From Victivallales bacterium (GTDB lineage Bacteria; Verrucomicrobiota; Lentisphaeria; Victivallales; GWF2-38-69), in NCBI GenBank assembly GCA_021733985.1, contig JAIPJT010000005.1, forward strand, positions 28,481 through 92,480: DNA of 64,000 nt, read 5' to 3'. Of the stretch, positions 51,287-60,516 are shown one piece after another (position 1 is the stretch's first letter; every line of letters begins with the position of its first letter). Both the position numbers and the translations under genes were made by a program. The notes under the pieces were generated by a model. It was not told the origin of the DNA and did not search any database. It was given only the letters and a program-made list of their open reading frames with translations.

Positions 51287-51337
51287 GAATTGCTGTTAAC
51301 GAAGCAGATATAGTGCAATGCATAATTTGGATTAAAA
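51287..51337 (+). repeat. Dispersed repeat family 2, copy 1
   Basis: AATTGCTGTTAACgAAGCAGATAtAGTGCAATGCaTaATTTG shared with 56413-56455. Confidence 0.75.
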
Positions 51338-51662
51338 GCTGTGCAGTAATATAGCCTGAATCAAAATATTAAGCATTTGTCTGTGAAAAATCATAAATCT
51401 TGTGACATGATTATCATAACAAAAAAAAGAAGAATCAAAACCCTGAAACACCTTTCCGTGGACCGTCTCACCTGAAACAAGAATTAATATATCAGTATTT
51501 AAATGGAAAATATAAGATATTAAGTAAACGATGCTGTATTTCGGCACGCTAAGCCGTCGCCCCGGAGTAGCGGGGCTATGGCTCACCCTGCTCCGTAACG
51601 TTTAGGCACTGCGCAGGGCAGGCAGGTTTTTAGACTTAACTATCATCGAGTATTACGGTAAA

Positions 51663-51717
51663 AGATCGCGGCCTACCGGTTTGTTTCAAATAGGATTAAA
51701 CTTTGTCGGACGAAGAA
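51663..51717 (-). repeat. Dispersed repeat family 3, copy 2
   Basis: Reverse complement ~86% identical to 6525-6580. Confidence 0.8.
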
Positions 51718-51731
51718 CAACACAACGCTAA

Positions 51732-52652
51732 TTACCCTTTATATTCACCACGGTTTTTGTCAAGCCATCTGCGGTGAGCCCAGAGCCACTGTTCAGGGCA
51801 TTCGCGTATAATTTTTTCGAATTCATCGTTTATCTTTATTGTAAGTCGTTTTATGTCTTCGTGTTTATTTCCGCTCGGTTCAACTTCAAAGGGTCCTCTT
51901 ATCAGGAGTTCAAAATGAAAATCACTGTCAAGTCTTCTTGTGACTATAAGCATTAAAGGGGCACCGGTTTTTACGTGAAGTGTGGCCGGTGTATCGTGAG
52001 TCATAGTCGGGTGATGAAAAAAATCAGATTTTATTCCAACATCATTGCCCGGGTGCTGGTCAATCAGTATACCGAGCAGCTTTTGCTGTTTTAAGCCTTT
52101 TAGCATATGCCTTACTGCTTCTTCTTTAGGGTAAATTTCCTGTCTGAATTTTCCTCTTTTCCTGAAAATATAATTATTTAGTTTAGGATTGTCCATTTTT
52201 CTCCCAATACTGACTATAGGCCTGAAGAGTATCGAAAGGCTGAGACCGGTGATTTCCCAGTTCCCGTAATGCGCGCTCGCACATACTGTCCCTCTGGGAT
52301 CTAAAAGGGCTTTCCTGGCCTTTTCGGAAATATTATATGTTATATATTCATGCATATTTCCCGGAGTCAAAATGTTATGGAGTTTTACAAATTCTATTGC
52401 AACTTTTCCAAGATTTATAAAACTTTGAAGTGCAATTCTCCTTGCTTCTTTTTCACTGTCCGTAATCCCGGAATGTAGAATGTGCTGTTTGGTTCTATTC
52501 CTATGTTTTTTATCGCAGTAATAAAAGATTCTACAACAGATTTCATTTAAGAAATAACATATTTTCAGCGGTATGAATTTAGCCAGCTCTATTCCTAATC
52601 TGGAGGCGGCATATTCAAAATTGATCATAAATTTACTTTTTGGTTTTTTCAT
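51732..52652 (-). CDS. Lysophospholipid / lipid A (LpxL-like) acyltransferase
   Basis: 'VCASAHYGNWEITGLSLSI', 'LGILIDQHPGNDVGIKSDFF', 'CPEQWLWAHRRW'. Confidence 0.88.
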   Translation of the reverse strand: MKKPKSKFMINFEYAASRLGIELAKFIPLKICYFLNEICCRIFYYCDKKHRNRTKQHILHSGITDSEKEARRIALQSFINLGKVAIEFVKLHNILTPGNMHEYITYNISEKARKALLDPRGTVCASAHYGNWEITGLSLSILFRPIVSIGRKMDNPKLNNYIFRKRGKFRQEIYPKEEAVRHMLKGLKQQKLLGILIDQHPGNDVGIKSDFFHHPTMTHDTPATLHVKTGAPLMLIVTRRLDSDFHFELLIRGPFEVEPSGNKHEDIKRLTIKINDEFEKIIRECPEQWLWAHRRWLDKNRGEYKG

Positions 52653-53019
52653 CAGCTTTCTTTCTGCTTAAAAATTTTTAATTTTAATTATTTGTAGCTT
52701 ACTGCTTTTATTGTTTTAAAAACCGATACAAATAAAATACAGTATGGTTAATACACAAGTGTATGCGATTTTATGATTTTTGTCCTTCGTAATTGATGAA
52801 CTTGAACATACACTTTATTTTTCGAGAAACATTTTGATTTCGGAATAAATATGAAAAATATTTATAAAGTTCAAATGTCGTTGAGGATTTAAGATTATTG
52901 GATTAAATTCAGAACAGTTTGCAGTACTTTAACTAATTGCTGCTATTGCGACGGCAAAAAAAACTAAATACGGGATGAAGGTATTTCTACTGATTCATGA
53001 AAATTCTTGTTTCCCGGAT

Positions 53020-54306
53020 TTAATTTTCTACAGGTTCAATAACATCTGTTCCCATATATTTTCTAAGAGGTTCAGGTACAACAACACTTCCATTCTTCTG
53101 CTGAAACTGTTCAAGTATTGCTGGGAAAAGCCTGCTCGTTGCCAATCCTGAAGCATTCAGAGAATGAATAAATTCATTTTTACCTGTTTTTCTTCTTTTA
53201 AATTTAATATTTCCTCTTCTTGCCTGGTAATCAAGAGCGTTTGAAGCCGAACTTACTTCTTTGTATTCGTTCATGCTCGGAATCCATACTTCAATATCAA
53301 GGGTCTTGGACATCGATGCGCTGCAGTCTCCGGCGGCCAGGGCTGAAACCTGGTGATGAAGGCCTAAACCTTTCACTAAACGTTCCGCCTTTCCCACCAA
53401 TTCTTCAAGAGCAGTTTCAGAAGTTTCAGGTGTAGTGAATTGAAACATCTCAACTTTATTAAACTGATGACCTCTTATCATTCCTCTTTCGGCTGCTCTG
53501 TAGCTACCGGCTTCCCTTCTGTAACATGGTGTATAAGCAAAATATTTTTTGGGGAGTTTATCTTCTTTCAAGACTTCATTTGAATGGAAATTAATAAGTG
53601 CAGTTTCTGAAGTAGGAAGCAGAAAATGAGTACTTTCACCGTCTTCACCTTCGATGTGAAATACATCATCGCTGAACTTGGGGAACTGTCCGGCAGTATA
53701 GCCGCATTTATTAATAAGAAGGTGAGGCGGCAGAACAAATTCATAACCGTCTTTGGTGTGTTCTTCAATAAAATAATTTATCAAAGCCCATTCAAGCTGT
53801 GCACCCTTTCCTTTATACAGCCAGAAACCGTTCCCCCCCATCTTGACACCGCGCGTATAATCCACAAGCCCCAGCTTTGTTACAAGTTCAACATGGTTGT
53901 GAGGTTTAAACTCAAAAACAGGCTTGTCTCCATAAGTTCTTAAAACTCTGTTGTTTTCCTTGCCGCCCGGTGGTACATCATCCGCAGGGATATTCGGCAA
54001 TTCGACAAGGATTTTATTCAATTTAGAAGTTAATTTATTCAGTTCTTCATCCACTCGTTTTATTTGCTCAGATGTATTTTTCATTTCTGTGAGTTTCGCA
54101 GACACATCCTGGCCGGATTTCTTAAGCCTGGGTATTTCTGAAGAAACTTTATTTCTAAAAGCTTTGAGTTTATCACCCTGTAAAATCTTTTCCCTTCTCT
54201 GTTTATCAATATATAAAAGATCACTGAAATCAGTTTCAATACCTCGTTTCCTTAAGGCGTTCGCAACATATTCTGTTTTCTGACGGATTAAATTAATATC
54301 AAGCAT
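53020..54306 (-). CDS. serS: Seryl-tRNA synthetase
   Basis: 'MLDINLIRQKTEYVANALRKRG', 'TPCYRREAGSYRAAERGMIRGHQFNKVEMFQF', 'EVSSASNALDYQARRGNIKFKR'; ATG after GTAAGGAG. Confidence 0.96.
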   Translation of the reverse strand: MLDINLIRQKTEYVANALRKRGIETDFSDLLYIDKQRREKILQGDKLKAFRNKVSSEIPRLKKSGQDVSAKLTEMKNTSEQIKRVDEELNKLTSKLNKILVELPNIPADDVPPGGKENNRVLRTYGDKPVFEFKPHNHVELVTKLGLVDYTRGVKMGGNGFWLYKGKGAQLEWALINYFIEEHTKDGYEFVLPPHLLINKCGYTAGQFPKFSDDVFHIEGEDGESTHFLLPTSETALINFHSNEVLKEDKLPKKYFAYTPCYRREAGSYRAAERGMIRGHQFNKVEMFQFTTPETSETALEELVGKAERLVKGLGLHHQVSALAAGDCSASMSKTLDIEVWIPSMNEYKEVSSASNALDYQARRGNIKFKRRKTGKNEFIHSLNASGLATSRLFPAILEQFQQKNGSVVVPEPLRKYMGTDVIEPVEN

Positions 54307-54494
54307 TTGATACTCCTTACCTGAAAGTCTAATTATGTTATTTTTGGGCAAAATATAATATATAATTTAATTATCATTTTTCGACTTCCTGTTAAATTTT
54401 TATTATTTTTATTATTCCGATATTTTATTTTTAACAGTATTAGTTAAAATGTTTAAATCGACAGGGGTTATTAAATTAAAATTCAGGAAGTTTC

Positions 54495-56366
54495 ATGGGA
54501 AAAAACTCTTTGCTCTGCAGTACAGATTATTCAATAATAATCGCCTTCTTCATCATTTCATTAATAATAGGACTGCTCGTAACAAAACGTGCGGGTAAAA
54601 ATGCCTCATCATTTTTTCTGGGAGGCAGAAATATGCCGTGGTGGCTGCTCGGTGTGTCAATGGTTGCTACAACTTTTTCGACGGATACTCCGAATCTGGT
54701 TTCAAATATTGTCAGAGAGAACGGAGTTGCTGGAAACTGGGCATGGTGGGCTTTTCTTTTAACAGGTATGACAACAGTATTTATATATGCCAAACTCTGG
54801 CGAAGGACAGGAGCTCTGACAGATGTAGAGTTCTACGAAATAAGATACAGTGGAAAAAGTGCAGCATTTTTACGCGGTTTTCGCGCACTTTACTTAGGGG
54901 TTTTTTTTAATATAGTGATAATGGCAACTGTAACGCTCGCGGCTATTAAAATCGGAAGTGTTATGTTCGGCTTTACACCCCTGCAAACTGTTTTAATCGC
55001 TGCAGTTGTAACAACAGTATACAGTATGCTCGGAGGTTTAACCGGAGTTCTTATAACAGACTTTCTACAATTTTTTGTTGCTATGTTCGGTGCAGTAGCG
55101 GCGGCATGCTATTCCTTGAATCTTCCTCAGGTTAACGGACTGTCAGGCCTTCTAAGTAATCCCGATATAATTAAAAAACTCGATCTCATCCCAAATTTTT
55201 CAACAACTGATCCTCATACACTGCTTTTGATTTTTATTATTCCGATTGCAGTACAGTGGTGGGCAACATGGTATCCCGGCTCCGAACCTGGCGGCGGCGG
55301 ATATATTGTACAGAGAATGCTTTCCGCTAAAGATGAAAAAGGTGCAGTAAAATCAACTCTCTTTTTTATTGTAGCACATTATGCTTTGCGACCATGGCCG
55401 TGGATTATTGTTGCACTGGCTTCTATCGCTGTGTTTCCGGATTTATCTGCATTACACAATGCTTTTCCGCATGTATCCAAAAATGTAGTCGGTAATGATT
55501 TAGCATACCCGGCTATGCTGGTTAAATGTCTCCCGTCCGGCTTGCTTGGACTTGTAGTAGCATCTTTGATAGCTGCATACATGTCTACAATGTCGACCAG
55601 TTTGAACTGGGGGTCCTCTTATATAGTAAATGACTTTTATAAACGTTTTATAAATCCTGATGCTACCGGCAAACAGGAAGTTCTTATCGGGCGAATATCC
55701 ACGGTTGTTTTGATGCTGCTTTCATGCCTGCTTGCTATATTTTTAAGCACTGCAAAAGAAGGTTTTGATTTAATGCTGCAGATTGGTGCAGGGACAGGCC
55801 TTATATTTATATTGAGATGGTTTTGGTGGAGAATAAACGCATTTACCGAATTAAGTGCAATGATATTCTCATTCGCGTTAGCTTTGATATTTTTTGTTTA
55901 TGATAAATTGCTCCTTAATTCATTTCAGGGACAGGCCCTGATTGCAAAAGGTTATTCTGCATATGAAGTTATAATTAAGTGCGGAGGTCTTGAACAGTGG
56001 CAGAAACTCTTGTTCGGCGTTATCTGTACAACTGTATTCTGGATAATAATAACTTATATTACTCCGCCTACCGATAAAAATACATTAGAAAGTTTTTATC
56101 GCTTAATACATCCCTGCAAATACGGTTGGAGACCGATAGTAAGAAAGGCAGAAGAAGAGGGAAGAGAACTAAGAGAGACAACAAAAGAAGATTCAAATCT
56201 TCCTCTCGGCATATTATGTTCATTTATAGGCTGTGTTACAGTTTATTCAGCACTTTTCGCAACAGGTAACTGGATTTACGGTTATTATCTATATGCTACA
56301 CTGCTTACCTTGGTTTCAGTTGCGGGATTAATAATACTTTCTGCACTTTGGAGTAAAGTTGTTTAA
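54495..56366 (+). CDS. Sodium:solute symporter (SSS family)
   Basis: 'SSFFLGGRNMPWWLLGVSMVATTFSTDTPNLVSNIVRENGVAGNW', 'SLIAAYMSTMSTSLNWGSSYIVNDFYKRF'. Confidence 0.9.
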   Translation: MGKNSLLCSTDYSIIIAFFIISLIIGLLVTKRAGKNASSFFLGGRNMPWWLLGVSMVATTFSTDTPNLVSNIVRENGVAGNWAWWAFLLTGMTTVFIYAKLWRRTGALTDVEFYEIRYSGKSAAFLRGFRALYLGVFFNIVIMATVTLAAIKIGSVMFGFTPLQTVLIAAVVTTVYSMLGGLTGVLITDFLQFFVAMFGAVAAACYSLNLPQVNGLSGLLSNPDIIKKLDLIPNFSTTDPHTLLLIFIIPIAVQWWATWYPGSEPGGGGYIVQRMLSAKDEKGAVKSTLFFIVAHYALRPWPWIIVALASIAVFPDLSALHNAFPHVSKNVVGNDLAYPAMLVKCLPSGLLGLVVASLIAAYMSTMSTSLNWGSSYIVNDFYKRFINPDATGKQEVLIGRISTVVLMLLSCLLAIFLSTAKEGFDLMLQIGAGTGLIFILRWFWWRINAFTELSAMIFSFALALIFFVYDKLLLNSFQGQALIAKGYSAYEVIIKCGGLEQWQKLLFGVICTTVFWIIITYITPPTDKNTLESFYRLIHPCKYGWRPIVRKAEEEGRELRETTKEDSNLPLGILCSFIGCVTVYSALFATGNWIYGYYLYATLLTLVSVAGLIILSALWSKVV

Positions 56367-56412
56367 GCTGAAAAGCTACAGTTAATTTTCTTGCAACTGC
56401 AGTAACTACTGC

Positions 56413-56470
56413 AATTGCTGTTAACTAAGCAGATACAGTGCAATGCGTTATTTGTGTTTAATTTTGCACT
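56413..56470 (+). repeat. Dispersed repeat family 2, copy 2, with terminal hairpin
   Basis: Matches 51288-51330; contains AGTGCAA (56437) ... TTGCACT (56464) inverted repeat. Confidence 0.7.
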
Positions 56471-56537
56471 ATAGGTGACAAAGTATTAATCCATTATTCA
56501 GCAAATTAAAAACTTATTTCGTGGAAAGTTGATTGTT

Positions 56538-57137
56538 TTATTTTTCTTTCAAAATTTCATTATAAGAGTCTGAATTGAAAATTATTTTATTCTGTTTTTT
56601 CCTTAGAAGAGTAAAAGGATAAGTTTTTTCCCCATCTTTGAACTTGCCGTAAAAGAGAACTCCGGCAGCTTTCCCTTCTGCACTGAATATCTTATTTTCT
56701 TTGATAAGTTTTATTTTTCCGGTATAATTACCTTCACTGTTTTTAAATAATTCAATCTTCAATTTATCAGATGCAAAATTTCCTGTAAAAGGTTTTTTTG
56801 ATTTATTTTTAGTAAGAGTATCCTCGTAAACTCCGCTTTTGTAAAAAAGCCTGTCTCCTTTGAGTTTAGCAGTAAAAGAAAAAATTTTATTTTTTCCGAA
56901 AGCACCTTCCAATACACCTTCTTTAAGTATAGCCTCTTTGAAGGTATAAATATTATTGTTTCTATTCAGTTTGCCATAAAATTGGTCTTTGTATACAGCT
57001 ACACATAGTGACATGTTTTTTGAAGTGTAGTATCCGGCATACATTTCTGCCTCTAACTCTCCAAAGGGGTTGGAAGAATAACAGTAAGTTGAAACAAAAA
57101 CTAAAAATGATAAAGTTAATATTATCTTACTTTTCAT
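56538..57137 (-). CDS. Secreted/periplasmic protein of unknown function
   Basis: N-terminal signal peptide 'MKSKIILTLSFLVFVSTYCYS', beta-rich remainder. Confidence 0.6.
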   Translation of the reverse strand: MKSKIILTLSFLVFVSTYCYSSNPFGELEAEMYAGYYTSKNMSLCVAVYKDQFYGKLNRNNNIYTFKEAILKEGVLEGAFGKNKIFSFTAKLKGDRLFYKSGVYEDTLTKNKSKKPFTGNFASDKLKIELFKNSEGNYTGKIKLIKENKIFSAEGKAAGVLFYGKFKDGEKTYPFTLLRKKQNKIIFNSDSYNEILKEK

Positions 57138-57392
57138 ATATACTCCTTGGCGATTTTGCGTTTTTGATTATTATTAATTTCAATTAGCATTTATTAACGA
57201 TTTTATACAGAGATAAAAAGAGTTTCAAGTTGAAGATAAATAATTTTACATTAAACCGAAGAATTTTTTAATTCAGCAGTGATGCAGTAATCCGGATTTT
57301 ATACAAAAAGGTATTTATGTCCTTTTTAGAAAACTATACTTAAACTCTGGAGATGTGTTCAACACTTATATTGATTTTAAGCAGCTTTATAT

Positions 57393-58583
57393 TCAGTCAA
57401 GTTTTATTCCGGTAGCTTCTTTTATTATACGCGGTTCTACTCCGCAGCTTTTAAGTTTCAGCGCAATAATTTCTTTATGATCATTTAAAAACTTTTCTTC
57501 TTTTGTTTTTGTTACCTGTTCTGTTATGTCCTCAAAAAGGGAAATTTTACAACTAATTTCAAAGTATGTAAAAATACTGTATGATTCTTTTATCCAGCGC
57601 ATTTTATTATTGTCATGTCTTATTATTCTATATTGCACAGTACCTTTATCATATCTTTTATTTAAGAGATGGCGAAACACCGTTTTTCGGTCGTCTTTAT
57701 ATACAATGCTGGTTATTCTTTCTTTTTCTGTCAATATATTGCATTGTTCCGTAGAAGAGCCGAATATTTTTTTAAAAGAATCGCTAACAAAAATGATTTT
57801 ATCATCTGAAACAGTTGAAATAGTGACAGCTGAATTCAAGCTGTTTACGGATTTTTCCAAAAGTTTTCTCTTTTCCTCCTTTTTCCTTTTTTCAGTAATA
57901 TCCACAATAAATGCTATGATCCCGAGAATTTTACCGTTACTGTCAAAAATTGGAGTTTTCGATACAAGCCCCCAGTATTTCTTCTTTGTTCCCGGGAAAA
58001 AGCGTTCTTTATTTTTCATAGGTTTCAGGGTTTTTAATATTTCAGCATCCTCCTTTATATTCTCCTTTGATTCATCAACTGTGAAAAAATCCCTGTCAGT
58101 TTTCCCTAAAACACTGTAATGTGGTGAAAGTGAAATTTTTTTTAAAAAAGCAGAATTGGCTATAATGTATTTTAAGTGTTTGTCTTTTGCGTAAAAAGCT
58201 ATATCGGAAGTCTTTAGAATACCATTCACAAAAAGCATTATGCTGTTGAATGTTTTATTCATTTCCTGCAGACGGGAGATAATATATAGGACTTTATCAT
58301 CAAACACTTTGGAATTATTTGATACGAGTTCTATCCAGGATTTGACTGAGTTGGAGATTTCGGTGACAGGTATATCTGACATCTCACATAAATCAGAAAT
58401 TTCCTCAACTGGTACATTAAGTATATTTGCTATTTTACGTACATCTGTTTCTGACATTTTCTGTATCTCGCGCTTCCATCTCCATAACGTCATTCTGCTT
58501 TTGCCTAACTTATCCATTAAAGTCTTTTGGCTCATTCTTTTAAGTTTACATTGACTTTCTATTTTGTTAAAATACACTTCCAT
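57393..58583 (-). CDS. XRE-type HTH + PAS/PAC domain regulator
   Basis: 'KRMSQKTLMDKLGKSRMTLWRWKREIQKMSETDVRKIANILNVPVEEISDL' then PAS-like 'IAFYAKDKHLKYIIANSAFLKK', 'GKILGIIAFIVDITEKRKKEE'. Confidence 0.8.
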   Translation of the reverse strand: MEVYFNKIESQCKLKRMSQKTLMDKLGKSRMTLWRWKREIQKMSETDVRKIANILNVPVEEISDLCEMSDIPVTEISNSVKSWIELVSNNSKVFDDKVLYIISRLQEMNKTFNSIMLFVNGILKTSDIAFYAKDKHLKYIIANSAFLKKISLSPHYSVLGKTDRDFFTVDESKENIKEDAEILKTLKPMKNKERFFPGTKKKYWGLVSKTPIFDSNGKILGIIAFIVDITEKRKKEEKRKLLEKSVNSLNSAVTISTVSDDKIIFVSDSFKKIFGSSTEQCNILTEKERITSIVYKDDRKTVFRHLLNKRYDKGTVQYRIIRHDNNKMRWIKESYSIFTYFEISCKISLFEDITEQVTKTKEEKFLNDHKEIIALKLKSCGVEPRIIKEATGIKLD

Positions 58584-58665
58584 CCGTTATCTCCTTAATT
58601 TAAAAAATCCCCAAACCACTTTTATTATCTGAAAGAATATGAAACCTTTTTCTTGTAACTTCCAA

Positions 58666-60021
58666 TCATCGCTTTTTAAACGCTTCATCTTTAAATTTCA
58701 TTAACGGCTCCAGAAAATACTCAATGATCCTTCTTGAACCTGTTTTTATTTCAGCAGTTAAAGACATTCCAGGCACGAGCTTTACATACTTTTTCCCGAC
58801 CCTGATTTTATTTTTCAAGGGTTCTATAAATACCTCGTATGTAAGCGTCCCGGTTTTTTTATCCACTATTGCATCCGGGCTTATGTTTATCACCTTACCT
58901 TCCACAACTCCGTATTTATGAAAAGGGAAAGTGTCAAGTTTGATCTCTGCAGTCTGGTTTTTATGAATAAAACCGATATCAGCATTTCTTACATAAACCT
59001 CTGCAATTTTTGTCATACTATAAGGTACAATTGTTATTAATGGCCGGGCAGGGGAGACCGACTCTCCTATGGTGGTAATTTCAATCTGGTTTACAGTTCC
59101 GGTGACCGGGGAAAACAGCTTAAGCAGTTGAAGCTTCTTCATGGCTTTTTTTAGGCGTGAACGAATAGAACTTATATTATTATCTATTTCTACAATATCT
59201 TTTAAGTTTTCAGTTCTCCATTCTTTATATATTAAGTTAAGTGTTTCTTTAGTTTCCTTTATTTTATGACCTGCATTTTGAATTTTGGATTGCTGGGCAA
59301 TTATTTCATGTTCAAGTGAGTCAAGTTCGCTTTTCTTCTGTATCCACTTTTGTTCTGAGACGCTTCCCTTTCTATGCAGTCTCCTGAGCATCTTTTCCTG
59401 AGCACTGATGACTTTGAAGCGTTTTTTCATTTTCCTAAGATTTGTCTCCGATATTTCTTTTTCAGTCTGTCTTTGTATTAAAATATGCTTTTGGATTATT
59501 TCTTTTTCTTTGTACTGGTACAGCCTGGTTTCCTGTAGTTTAAGGTGGTAAGCTATTACTGTTTTATTCAGAATTTTGAACTTTGGATTTCTATATATTT
59601 TACTTAAAGTTTCCAGTGAACTCTTTGTCAAAAGTACTTCTAACAGTATTTTTCTCAGCATTAAGGAAGCAAGTTTTTTTTCAAGTTCTTCTACATCAGC
59701 ATTATTTAAAGTCGGGTCAAGTGATACTAAAAGCTGTCCCTTTTTTACTTTATCACCTTCTTTGACATATATTTTTTCCACTATTCCCTGAGACGAAGAT
59801 TCTATCACTTTTGCTTTACCTGCAGGTATTATCTTACCTCTGGCAACAGCAACTTTATCTGTTTTAGAACACACAGACCAGACAACAGCAATTATAATTA
59901 TAAAAAAAACTGTCCAGACAATAAATTTTCCGCCCGGCGATGGAGGGGTTTCCTCTATCTCGAGAGCGGAAGGAAGAAACTCATATTCATATCTTCCTCT
60001 TTTGCTTTTTTTCATAAACAT
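58666..60021 (-). CDS. Type I secretion HlyD-family membrane fusion protein
   Basis: 'KVIESSSQGIVEKIYVKEGDKVKKGQLLVSLDPTLNNADVEELEKKLA', 'FSPVTGTVNQIEITTIGESVSPARPLITIVP', 'LVPGMSLTAEIKTGSRRIIEYFLEPL'. Confidence 0.95.
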   Translation of the reverse strand: MFMKKSKRGRYEYEFLPSALEIEETPPSPGGKFIVWTVFFIIIIAVVWSVCSKTDKVAVARGKIIPAGKAKVIESSSQGIVEKIYVKEGDKVKKGQLLVSLDPTLNNADVEELEKKLASLMLRKILLEVLLTKSSLETLSKIYRNPKFKILNKTVIAYHLKLQETRLYQYKEKEIIQKHILIQRQTEKEISETNLRKMKKRFKVISAQEKMLRRLHRKGSVSEQKWIQKKSELDSLEHEIIAQQSKIQNAGHKIKETKETLNLIYKEWRTENLKDIVEIDNNISSIRSRLKKAMKKLQLLKLFSPVTGTVNQIEITTIGESVSPARPLITIVPYSMTKIAEVYVRNADIGFIHKNQTAEIKLDTFPFHKYGVVEGKVINISPDAIVDKKTGTLTYEVFIEPLKNKIRVGKKYVKLVPGMSLTAEIKTGSRRIIEYFLEPLMKFKDEAFKKR

Positions 60022-60042
60022 AATCCCATCCTTTCATAATAT

Positions 60043-60125
60043 ACAGAGTACAGAGTATAGACTACAGTCTACGGTCTCCAGTCTACGGTCTCCAGTCTAC
60101 GGTCTCCAGTCTACGGTCTCCAGTT
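60043..60125. repeat. Heptad tandem array 1
   Basis: acagagt acagagt atagact acagtct acggtct ccagtct acggtct ccagtct acggtct ccagtct acggtct ccagttg; 14-bp superunit acggtctccagtct. Confidence 0.97.
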
Positions 60126-60168
60126 GTCAAGTCCTGAAAAAATTTGACACTTTCTATTAGTTATTATT

Positions 60169-60319
60169 CAATGTCATTGAATTAGGGCAAAATTATTGAT
60201 TTTGCTGTATTTACGGAACCATCCGGCTTCGCTGCAAGCTCTGCCAAGACAGAGGATGACTGTTTCTATCCACCACGCGTTCTGTTTTTGTGGAGGAAAT
60301 CAATCCCTTGATTCCGAAG
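60169..60319 (-). repeat. MITE-like element, truncated copy (inverted relative to 22335-22513)
   Basis: Reverse complement aligns with 22362-22513; the other terminal inverted repeat is missing and heptads begin at the breakpoint. Confidence 0.75.
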
Positions 60320-60516
60320 TCTCCAGTCTCCAATCTAAACCGGGTGTATGGATTGAAGGGTTGATGAGTGTAAGGGATCAAAAAGAAACCCTAAGCTCAA
60401 TCCTGATCTCAATCCTAATCTTGATCTTAATCTTAGTCTTAATTCTTCTCCCATTCTCCAGTCTACCGTCTCCAGTCTACCGTCTACCGTCTAAAGTCTA
60501 CCGTCTAAAGTCTCTC
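60317..60516. repeat. Heptad array 2 with embedded 6-bp-period tract
   Basis: Two or three heptads at 60317-60341, hexads (aatcct gatctc aatcct aatctt gatctt aatctt agtctt) at ~60393-60446, nine heptads 60453-60515. Confidence 0.9.

Noticed and set aside
57526-58119. 197-aa + strand ORF
   Set aside because: Antisense shadow of the HTH-PAS gene; Ser/Phe/Leu-rich composition typical of the reverse strand of a Lys-rich gene.
60127-60150. TTGTCAAGTCCTGAAAAAATTTGACA as a possible insertion-sequence end
   Set aside because: Short inverted repeat only; no transposase or second end in the window.
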